This document shows positions 57,471-64,000 of a DNA stretch of 64,000 bases, piece after piece. The notes under the pieces were generated by a model. It ran no database searches. It was not told where the DNA came from and worked only from the letters and a program-made list of their open reading frames with translations. This DNA is from Pseudoalteromonas luteoviolacea H33-S (lineage in GTDB: Bacteria; Pseudomonadota; Gammaproteobacteria; Enterobacterales; Alteromonadaceae). The translations under genes were made by a program, and so were the position numbers. Numbering within the stretch: position 1 is the first letter of the stretch; each line of letters starts with the position of its first letter. The DNA is taken from contig NZ_AUXY01000035.1 of NCBI RefSeq assembly GCF_001625695.1, positions 124,001 through 188,000 on the forward strand, read 5' to 3'.

Positions 57471-58094
57471 ATGACAATGACTCGCGGTAACTTGTTTATC
57501 TTATCTGCGCCTTCTGGGGCTGGTAAATCAAGCTTGATCAAAGCTTTATTGGACAAACAAGCCAATATTAAAGTTTCAGTATCACATACAACACGTTCAC
57601 CCCGTCCTGGGGAAAACAATGGTGAGCATTATCACTTTGTTTCCGTTGATGAATTCAAAGCACTGATCGATAAAGGTGATTTTTTTGAATGGGCGCAAGT
57701 CTTTGAGAATTACTATGGTACGTCAAAGCAAGCGATTGAAGATCAGTTAAACAAGGGCATCGATGTCTTTTTAGATATAGATTGGCAGGGTGCAAGGCAA
57801 GTCAGAGCGTTAATGCCTGAAGTCAAAACCGTGTTTATCTTACCGCCTTCGCAAAGCGAATTAGAGCAGCGCTTAAATAACCGTGGCCAAGACTCACAAG
57901 AAGTGATTGCAGCTAGAATGGCTGAAGCTAAATCAGAAAGTAGCCATTACGATGAATTTGATTACGTCATAGTGAATGATAATTTTGATACTGCGCTGTG
58001 TGAATTAGAGCACATTGTTGTCGCAGCGAGATTGCAAATCAAAGCGCAGCAAACTCGTCACAAAGCACTTATCGCAGATCTACTCGCTGATTAA
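57471..58094 (+). CDS. gmk: Guanylate kinase
   Basis: ATP-dependent phosphorylation of GMP. 207 residues, same as E. coli. P-loop [42 protein letters not shown] and [19 protein letters not shown] are present. ATG 57471 has AAAGG nine bases upstream; an in-frame start at 57447 is less likely. It begins the gmk-rpoZ-spoT group. Confidence 0.97.
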   Translation: MTMTRGNLFILSAPSGAGKSSLIKALLDKQANIKVSVSHTTRSPRPGENNGEHYHFVSVDEFKALIDKGDFFEWAQVFENYYGTSKQAIEDQLNKGIDVFLDIDWQGARQVRALMPEVKTVFILPPSQSELEQRLNNRGQDSQEVIAARMAEAKSESSHYDEFDYVIVNDNFDTALCELEHIVVAARLQIKAQQTRHKALIADLLAD

Positions 58095-58216
58095 ACACGT
58101 TAAATCTTGGATGAGATTGACATACTCGCGATAAATTTTAACCATTCACTTGGCGAACAGGGCTGATTGAAGTAAACTAGCCCTTTGCTAAATGTATAAT
58201 TTTTTGGAGTGCTTCG

Positions 58217-58492
58217 ATGGCTCGCGTAACTGTAGAAGATGCAGTAGATAAAATTGGTAACCGTTTCGATTTAATCCTTGTTGCAGCGCGTCGCGCTCGT
58301 CAGATTTCTGTTGGTGGCAAAGACCCTATGGTTGAGGCTGAAAATGACAAGCCAACCGTTATCGCGCTACGTGAAATCGAAGAAGGTCTTGTAACAACAG
58401 ACTCTCTTGACGTGATCGACCGTGAAGAGCAGCAAAACCAAGAAGCAGCAGAGCTTGCAGCAGTTGCAGCTATTGTTGGTGGTAACCGCTAA
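58217..58492 (+). CDS. rpoZ: RNA polymerase omega subunit
   Basis: 91-residue omega subunit, the same length as in E. coli, helping RNA polymerase assembly and part of the ppGpp site 1. [30 protein letters not shown] and the following [17 protein letters not shown]-like stretch are diagnostic. ATG 58217 follows GGAG. DksA, SpoT and omega are all encoded in this window. Confidence 0.97.
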   Translation: MARVTVEDAVDKIGNRFDLILVAARRARQISVGGKDPMVEAENDKPTVIALREIEEGLVTTDSLDVIDREEQQNQEAAELAAVAAIVGGNR

Positions 58493-58541
58493 ATAAACTT
58501 CTAGACGGCTTAAAATGCCCTGTCTAAGTAAAGTTTTATAT

Positions 58542-58570
58542 AACGCCAGCTCAAAGCTGGCGTTTTTTTT
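58542..58570 (+). terminator. Terminator between rpoZ and spoT
   Basis: AACGCCAGCT (58542-58551), loop CAA, AGCTGGCGTT (58555-58564), then six more T residues. It separates rpoZ from spoT, so spoT needs its own promoter in the ~100-base gap or read-through. Confidence 0.93.
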
Positions 58571-58673
58571 CATTATTTGCAAAAGCATCACGCCTTTGCG
58601 TTGGCTTCCGAGCCAATTCATCGTATATTCAATAATAACTATCTATTAACTTCACTGGAACATTGGAGTGTGA

Positions 58674-60776
58674 ATGTATCTATTTGAAGGCCTCAAGAAA
58701 AAAATCTCAGAGTACCTAGCACCTGAAGATGTGGAATTGGTGCAAAAAGCCTATGTTGTTGCGCGCGAAGCGCACGAAGGGCAAACGCGCTCAAGTGGTG
58801 AACCCTATATCACTCACCCTGTTGAAGTGACGCAGATACTTGCCAGCATGAAGTTAGACCATGAGACGCTCATGGCTGCATTAATGCATGACGTCATTGA
58901 AGATACTGATTTTAGTCAGGCAGATCTGGCTGAAATCTTCGGTGAAACCGTTGCCGAACTTGTTGCGGGTGTAAGTAAATTAGATAAGCTCGACTTTAAA
59001 GACAAAAAAGAATTTCAAGCTGAAAACTATCGCAAAATGATCATGGCAATGACACAGGATATTCGCGTCATTCTTATCAAGCTTGCGGACAGAACACATA
59101 ATATGCGCACGTTAGGGTTTTTAAGACCTGAAAAACGCCGCAGAATTGCAAGAGAGACGCTTGAAATATTCGCGCCAATTGCCAATCGCTTAGGTATCCA
59201 TGACATCAAGAATGAGCTAGAGGACTTAGGTTTTCAAGCGCTCTACCCGATGCGCCACCGCGCACTTAAGTCAGAAGTCGCCAAAGCGCGTGGTAACCGC
59301 AAAGAAGTGATCAGTAATATTCAGACTGAGATAGAGTCTCGCTTAGAAGAAAGCGGGATCGCCGCTTCCGTTAAGGGACGTGAAAAGCACTTATATAGTA
59401 TTTATAAAAAAATGCTCAACAAAGAGCTGTTATTCAATGAAGTCATGGATATCTATGCATTTCGCATTAATGTCGATAATATCGATACCTGTTACCGAGT
59501 CCTTGGCGTTGCGCATAACCTATACAAGCCAATTGAAACCCGCTTTAAAGACTACATCGCCGTCCCTAAAACCAATGGTTACCAATCACTACACACCTCT
59601 CTAGTCGGCCCGCACGGTATCCCTGTCGAAATTCAAATTAGAACACATGACATGGACCATATGGCAGACAAAGGGGTTGCTGCACATTGGATGTATAAAA
59701 AATCAGGTGATAGTGCAGGTCATACTGCGCAGCAACGTGCACGCCAATGGATGCAGAGCTTACTTGAACTGCAACAAAGTGCAGGCTCTTCTTTTGAGTT
59801 TGTTGAAAATGTAAAAACAGAACTTTTCCCAGAAGAAATCTATGTATTTACTCCTGATGGTCGCATCGTTGAGCTACCAATGGGCGCAACGGCTGTTGAT
59901 TTTGCCTATGCCGTACATACCGATGTGGGCAACACTTGCGTCGGAGCTAGGGTAAACCGTAAACCATATCCATTAAGTAAAGCATTAGATACCGGGCAGA
60001 CCGTTGAAGTTATCACCAGCTCTGGGGCACACCCGAATGCCACTTGGCTTAACTTTATTGTGACAGGTAAGGCGCGTTTAGGCGTTCGCAATTACCTCAA
60101 GAGCCAGCACCAAGAAGAGTCTATTCAATTGGGTAGGCGCTTGCTTGACTCAGCACTGGGTGAGCAAAAACTCGATGACATTCCAACCGAGCAGATTGAA
60201 CGTGTTCTAGAAGAGCATAATCTTAATACACTACTAGAGCTGCTTGTGGAAATAGGTAATGGCAATATCATGAGTGTATTAATTGCCAAACGTTTACTTC
60301 AGGCTGATGACGGACTTGAAAGCCTTGCCAAGCAAGCCAAAGCTGCGATTATTGGTACTGAAGGTATGCTAGTGACTTACGCTAAGTGTTGCCGACCTGT
60401 GCCAGGTGATGCAATTGCAGCCTATGTCAGTCAAGGTAAAGGCTTGATGGTGCATAGACAAGAGTGCCGTAATATCAAAGGCTGGGAAGGTGAACGTGCG
60501 AAGTACTGCGTTGTAAAATGGGAAGACAATCCCGAGAAAGAGTACATAGCAGCACTGAGAGTAGAGATCATCAACCACCAAGGTGCGCTTGCCAAATTAA
60601 CCAATGTGGTTGCCAGTGCACAAGCTAATATTGTTGAGATAGCCACAGAAGAAAAAGAAAGTAATTTATATATTATTGATTTGGGCGTGACAGTAAAAGA
60701 TAGAATTCACGTCGCCAATATTATGCGCAAGATCCGCGTTATGCCTGATGTGCAGCGTGTATATAGAAAGCGCTAA
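58674..60776 (+). CDS. spoT: Bifunctional (p)ppGpp synthase/hydrolase SpoT
   Basis: Controls the alarmone pool. 700 residues: HD hydrolase domain with [20 protein letters not shown], synthetase domain ([43 protein letters not shown]), TGS domain ([29 protein letters not shown]), zinc-finger-like segment CCRPVPGD and C-terminal ACT domain. An intact HD motif marks SpoT rather than RelA. GGAG precedes the ATG. ridA follows ten bases later. Confidence 0.97.
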   Translation: MYLFEGLKKKISEYLAPEDVELVQKAYVVAREAHEGQTRSSGEPYITHPVEVTQILASMKLDHETLMAALMHDVIEDTDFSQADLAEIFGETVAELVAGVSKLDKLDFKDKKEFQAENYRKMIMAMTQDIRVILIKLADRTHNMRTLGFLRPEKRRRIARETLEIFAPIANRLGIHDIKNELEDLGFQALYPMRHRALKSEVAKARGNRKEVISNIQTEIESRLEESGIAASVKGREKHLYSIYKKMLNKELLFNEVMDIYAFRINVDNIDTCYRVLGVAHNLYKPIETRFKDYIAVPKTNGYQSLHTSLVGPHGIPVEIQIRTHDMDHMADKGVAAHWMYKKSGDSAGHTAQQRARQWMQSLLELQQSAGSSFEFVENVKTELFPEEIYVFTPDGRIVELPMGATAVDFAYAVHTDVGNTCVGARVNRKPYPLSKALDTGQTVEVITSSGAHPNATWLNFIVTGKARLGVRNYLKSQHQEESIQLGRRLLDSALGEQKLDDIPTEQIERVLEEHNLNTLLELLVEIGNGNIMSVLIAKRLLQADDGLESLAKQAKAAIIGTEGMLVTYAKCCRPVPGDAIAAYVSQGKGLMVHRQECRNIKGWEGERAKYCVVKWEDNPEKEYIAALRVEIINHQGALAKLTNVVASAQANIVEIATEEKESNLYIIDLGVTVKDRIHVANIMRKIRVMPDVQRVYRKR

Positions 60777-60786
60777 GGAAGTTATT

Positions 60787-61179
60787 ATGAATAAAGCAAT
60801 TATTTCAACCGATCAGGCACCTGCTGCGATCGGTACATACAACCAAGCAATCAAAGTAGGTACTGCGGTATACCTATCGGGCCAGATCCCGCTGGTGCCA
60901 GATACAATGGAAGTTATCTCTGAAAATTTTGCAGAGCAAACACATCAGGTGTTTAAAAACTTAACCGCAGTATGTGAAGCGGCAGGCGGACAGTTGCAAG
61001 ATATGGTGAAAGTGAATATTTTCATGACGGACTTAAGCAATTTTGCCACCGTAAATGAAATTATGAGTCAGTACTTCAAAACACCTTATCCTGCCAGAGC
61101 TGCTATTGGTGTGAAAGAGTTACCAAAAAATGTACAAATTGAAATTGACGGTATTATGGAGTTACCATCAATGAATTAA
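60787..61179 (+). CDS. ridA: RidA-family 2-iminobutanoate/2-iminopropanoate deaminase
   Basis: A 130-residue enzyme that clears reactive enamine/imine intermediates. N-terminus [44 protein letters not shown] and the catalytic-arginine region [13 protein letters not shown] are conserved. ATG 60787 has AAGGA six bases upstream and avoids overlap with spoT. Confidence 0.96.
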   Translation: MNKAIISTDQAPAAIGTYNQAIKVGTAVYLSGQIPLVPDTMEVISENFAEQTHQVFKNLTAVCEAAGGQLQDMVKVNIFMTDLSNFATVNEIMSQYFKTPYPARAAIGVKELPKNVQIEIDGIMELPSMN

Positions 61180-61198
61180 CGGTGACTTATCACCCGCT

Positions 61199-61225
61199 AA
61201 AAGGCCTAACCCATTAGGCCTTTTT
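61199..61225. terminator. Terminator after ridA
   Basis: AAAAGGCCTAA (61199-61209), loop CCCA, TTAGGCCTTTT (61214-61224) with T tail. Perfect stem. Confidence 0.92.
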
Positions 61226-61547
61226 CATTTGCGTACAACTTATATAACGCCATACATTGAAAAATCTTCTAAAAATAGCCCATCAACTTTGATCTTAACA
61301 GCTTGACTACATAATATTAATTAAGCAAGCTGATAACGCGAACAGCAAAAATAAAATGCTTTGGGTCAGCCTAATTATAAGAAATGATGACATAAAATGG
61401 ACGTTCGGAATTTATTGAACTTTTGATTGTCATACTAATACTAACTAATTCATTGCTCATAAGCGCACATGCGCTGCAATCACAGCGCAAAGGGTAAGTT
61501 TAAGTGTGAGCTCAGTTTTGAGCCGCTCGGTCTATAAGGAATAGTCT
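61226..61547. promoter_or_regulatory. Upstream region of the DUF342 gene
   Basis: 322 bases, AT-rich at the left and structured at the right. GCGCTG (61471-61476) pairs with CAGCGC (61483-61488), and a GCGCA/TGCGC repeat precedes it, 60-80 bases before the start. It probably holds the promoter and a structured leader, but I cannot assign boxes. Confidence 0.4.
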
Positions 61548-63158
61548 GTGTTTAAAGTCACTAAAAATGGCCAAATATTAATGGACGTTGCTTCTGCAAC
61601 ACCACCCAGTCAGGCATTCATTGTCGAAGCGCTTGAGTGTTCTCCCTATGCCGATTGTGAAGTCGATCATGATTCAATAGCAGCTTACTTTCAAAGTGAA
61701 GTAGCAGAGCAGCAGCTGTTAGTCGCAAAACAAAAGCACGCGCAGTTAAAAATTTCAATTTCCGAAGATAAAATGCAAGCCTCCGCCACCATTACAACGG
61801 CACAAGGCGGTAGCCTTATCAGTCTAGAGCAAGCTAAGAAAATAATTGTTAAAGCTGGGGTTTGTAGAGGGTACAAGCAAGCTTTTTTAGAAAAGCTACT
61901 CGCAAAGCAATTTGACGCACCCCCAGGTACAGAACATAGCGGTATTATTGCCCAAGGTCGTCCTCCTGAAAATGGCCTACCAGCCAAGCTAATATCACAC
62001 GTTTTAACACTAAAAGAGCGTTTAAAGCAGCCCAAATTAAGAGAGGACGGTACTGTAGACATGCGAGACTTTGGCGCGCTCTCAAGTGTCTCACCTGGAA
62101 CATTACTCATTACTCAGCGTCCAGCTACCCCCGGCAAAGAGGGGTTCACAGTAACAGGGGATAGCATTACACCAGTGCCTGGTGAATCGTTTCAACTGGT
62201 TGCAGGTGAAGGCACTGAAATCTCACCAACCAATCCACTCGAGCTAATTTCAACCATTGCTGGCTGCCCCTCAGATATTCAAAACGGTATGCGAGTCGAC
62301 GACATATTTACCATTGCAGATGTGAATGTGAAATCTGGCCATATTGAATTTAGCGGCAGCGTCATTGTCACCCATAACGTCGAACCCGGTATGAAAGTCA
62401 AAGCCAGCGGTGACATTACTATCATGGGCACAGTCGAGTCCGGTGAAATTATCAGCGAAGGAAATATAGAAGTACGCGGCGGTGTCATTGGTCACCTTGA
62501 TCACAGCGACAATGATCAAAGCTTAACCTGCAAACTCATCGCCAAAGGTAATATCAATATAGTCCACGGCCAATACACTTATTTAGAAGCCCGTAATATC
62601 TATATTCAAAAACAAGCAAACCACTGTGATATCAAGGCACTCAGAACAGTTCGTGTTGGCTTAGAAGACAATCCTCGGGGTAAATTAATTGGCGGAACCG
62701 TATTTGATGCGCAATCTGTCACAGCGGGCGAAATAGGTAGTCCTTCTGGGGCGACTATGTCCGTATACCTTGCCAATTCAGGCGTCGAAATTACCAATAA
62801 AACCGACCAATGTATACGCGACTTAGGCGACACAGACGAGCAATTAGAAAATTTACAAAAAGCGGTCGAAAAAGCCGAACAACTCAAAGATATCGAAAAA
62901 AAGAAAATGCTCATGGCCAAAATCAGTGCTACGCAAATCCATTATTGTCAGCAAGCTGAAGCACTTGAAAATAAACTCAGTGAGTTGGATCATACGCTTC
63001 ATGAATTACTTGAAGGTACAGAGTTACAAGCGACGTCTGCACTACATTCCGGTGTTGAAATTCATATTTTTGACAAAACCTATACCACCAACCGGAGTTA
63101 CCCACCTTGCACAGCAAAATTGGCAGATGGGCAAATAGAGATAGAATTTAAAATTTAG
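61548..63158 (+). CDS. DUF342/FapA-family polymer-like protein
   Basis: A 536-residue protein of the DUF342 (FapA) family. It has an N-terminal region, a central Gly/Val-rich beta-helix (about 185-430, with regular motifs such as GDITIMGTVESGEIISEGNIEVRGGVIGHL) and a C-terminal coiled coil (about 430-505). No catalytic motif or signal peptide is visible. The start is GTG 61548, with AAGGA seven bases upstream. Members are often found in marine bacteria; function is poorly known. Confidence 0.9.
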   Translation: MFKVTKNGQILMDVASATPPSQAFIVEALECSPYADCEVDHDSIAAYFQSEVAEQQLLVAKQKHAQLKISISEDKMQASATITTAQGGSLISLEQAKKIIVKAGVCRGYKQAFLEKLLAKQFDAPPGTEHSGIIAQGRPPENGLPAKLISHVLTLKERLKQPKLREDGTVDMRDFGALSSVSPGTLLITQRPATPGKEGFTVTGDSITPVPGESFQLVAGEGTEISPTNPLELISTIAGCPSDIQNGMRVDDIFTIADVNVKSGHIEFSGSVIVTHNVEPGMKVKASGDITIMGTVESGEIISEGNIEVRGGVIGHLDHSDNDQSLTCKLIAKGNINIVHGQYTYLEARNIYIQKQANHCDIKALRTVRVGLEDNPRGKLIGGTVFDAQSVTAGEIGSPSGATMSVYLANSGVEITNKTDQCIRDLGDTDEQLENLQKAVEKAEQLKDIEKKKMLMAKISATQIHYCQQAEALENKLSELDHTLHELLEGTELQATSALHSGVEIHIFDKTYTTNRSYPPCTAKLADGQIEIEFKI

Positions 63159-63176
63159 AGGGGAGCCCTCCCCTCT
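63157..63176. terminator. GC-rich hairpin between DUF342 and asnA
   Basis: AGAGGGGA (63157-63164), loop GCCC, TCCCCTCT (63169-63176), right behind the DUF342 stop and before the convergent asnA stop. Little T-run, so terminator strength is uncertain. Confidence 0.65.
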
Positions 63177-63184
63177 TAAGTCAA

Positions 63185-64000
63185 TTAAAGTACGCCTTCA
63201 ATATCTTGCTTAAGCGCTTCTGGCCATACACCAACTTGAACTTGCGCAATGTGCTGCTTTTGCAATAACAGCATCACTAAACGAGATTGACCTATACCAC
63301 CGCCAATGGTCTGAGGTAGCTCACCTGCAAGTAGCGCTTTGTGCCAATCAAATTCAAGTCTCTCTTGCGCATCACTTATCTCTAACTGGTGTGCCAGAGA
63401 ATCAGGTGACACTCTGATACCCATTGATGAAATCTCAAAAGCATCTTCAAGAACCGGGTTCCAAACAATAATATCACCGTTTAGACCTTGGTATTTTTCA
63501 CATGTTGCCGTTGACCAATCGTCATAGTCCGGCGCGCGTACATCATGGATTTTACCATCACCTAGCTCGCCACCAATACCAATTAAAAATACCGCGCCAT
63601 ATTCTTGAGCAATCGCTTTTTCTCGCTGCTTTGCTGTAAAGTCAGGGTACATAGCTCTTAGCTCTTCGGCATGAACAAATGTGATTTTCTCAGGTAAAAA
63701 CACGTCTGTACCAAACTCTTGAGAAATGCTTTTCTCAGTATGCTTGATGCACTGATACAGTGTTTGAACAGTCTCTTTCAGTGTAACAAGGTTACGTTGT
63801 GAATCACCGCAAATGACTTTTTCCCAATCCCATTGATCAACAAAAACTGAATGAATAGGCGATAAACGGTCCTCATCTGGGCGCAGTGCTTTCATGTGAG
63901 TGTATAAACCCTCACCCACCTCAAAACCATAATCTCCCAACGTTTTACGCTTCCATTTAGCTAAAGAATGAACAACTTCAAACTCACTATCAGCGAGCGT
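63185..64000 (-). CDS. asnA: Aspartate-ammonia ligase, C-terminal 271 residues
   Basis: Ammonia-dependent asparagine synthetase (AMP-forming). The gene runs off the right edge; 271 codons plus stop are present, the reading frame being open from base 64000. Motifs: [94 protein letters not shown] and the C-terminal [15 protein letters not shown]. It matches E. coli AsnA across the visible part. Confidence 0.97.
   Translation of the reverse strand, partial: TLADSEFEVVHSLAKWKRKTLGDYGFEVGEGLYTHMKALRPDEDRLSPIHSVFVDQWDWEKVICGDSQRNLVTLKETVQTLYQCIKHTEKSISQEFGTDVFLPEKITFVHAEELRAMYPDFTAKQREKAIAQEYGAVFLIGIGGELGDGKIHDVRAPDYDDWSTATCEKYQGLNGDIIVWNPVLEDAFEISSMGIRVSPDSLAHQLEISDAQERLEFDWHKALLAGELPQTIGGGIGQSRLVMLLLQKQHIAQVQVGVWPEALKQDIEGVL

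Noticed and set aside
1-64000. tRNA, rRNA, CRISPR, IS or prophage elements
   Set aside because: Read on both strands by eye; no cloverleaf with CCA, no regular spacer-repeat array, no transposase or phage gene was seen. A dedicated scan could still find a small RNA.

Overview
The window is ordinary gammaproteobacterial chromosome, most likely from Pseudoalteromonas or a close relative in the Alteromonadales. This rests on high-identity-looking housekeeping proteins in enterobacterial-like synteny blocks (yibN-grxC-secB-gpsA facing gpmI-envC; sfsA-dksA-gluQ-pcnB-folK-panB-panC; epd-pgk-fba; phoB-phoR; rph-pyrE; gmk-rpoZ-spoT), combined with marine-type content: a two-subunit sodium:solute symporter, a CrbS/CrbR-type acetate system, a DcaP-like porin, a PLP-dependent PanP-like decarboxylase, a GG-leader orphan peptide and DUF342. 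I saw no rRNA, tRNA, CRISPR array, insertion sequence or prophage.

Layout. 1-3.5 kb is a small accessory block: partial MarR regulator, NAD(P)-binding protein, arylamine N-acetyltransferase, EamA exporter and Crp-like regulator, with two AACCTAGGTT palindromes between the divergent genes. 3.6-8.7 kb: purU, a CrbR-like response regulator, acs and a porin. 8.8-18 kb: envelope, redox and secretion genes (gpsA, secB, grxC, yibN, gpmI, envC, S41 protease, YibQ-like deacetylase, CBS protein, pepB). 18-24.3 kb: sfsA to panC; pcnB seems to start at AUU as in E. coli. 24.4-28 kb: lipoprotein, then pstS, phoR, phoB on the minus strand with two Pho boxes. 28.1-28.4 kb is an intergenic GATC cluster with 31-bp repeats. 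28.5-32 kb: fba, pgk, epd. 32-41.5 kb: exonuclease, CBS/nucleotidyltransferase, symporter large and small subunits, the CrbS-like sensor and a GGDEF protein. 41.9-46.4 kb: PanP-like decarboxylase, degenerate GGDEF-EAL protein, TrmB-like methyltransferase. 46.4-47.3 kb: orphan GG-leader peptide and a structured segment. 47.4-53.6 kb: yadGH, ubiX, mpl, pyrE, rph, yicC. 53.7-57.4 kb: AT-rich accessory pocket (secreted unknown, membrane peptide) plus a chemoreceptor. 57.4-64 kb: gmk, rpoZ, spoT, ridA, DUF342 and the 3' part of asnA.

How the genes work together. The clearest multi-gene story is acetate use. acs and crbR at 4.5-7.2 kb and symporter, DUF4212 and crbS at 34.6-40.5 kb share a short dyad, AGAC-N4-GTCT-like, in the upstream regions of acs, the porin, the symporter operon and crbS. 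This is a candidate CrbR site. Both acetate operons also end in a strong hairpin terminator whose U-tract runs straight into the Shine-Dalgarno of the next gene. Pantothenate synthesis is split: panB-panC without panD, with a PanP-like aspartate decarboxylase 18 kb away. Phosphate control (phoBR plus pstS) is arranged with a private Pho box for pstS at the 3' end of phoR. Most other genes are core metabolism.
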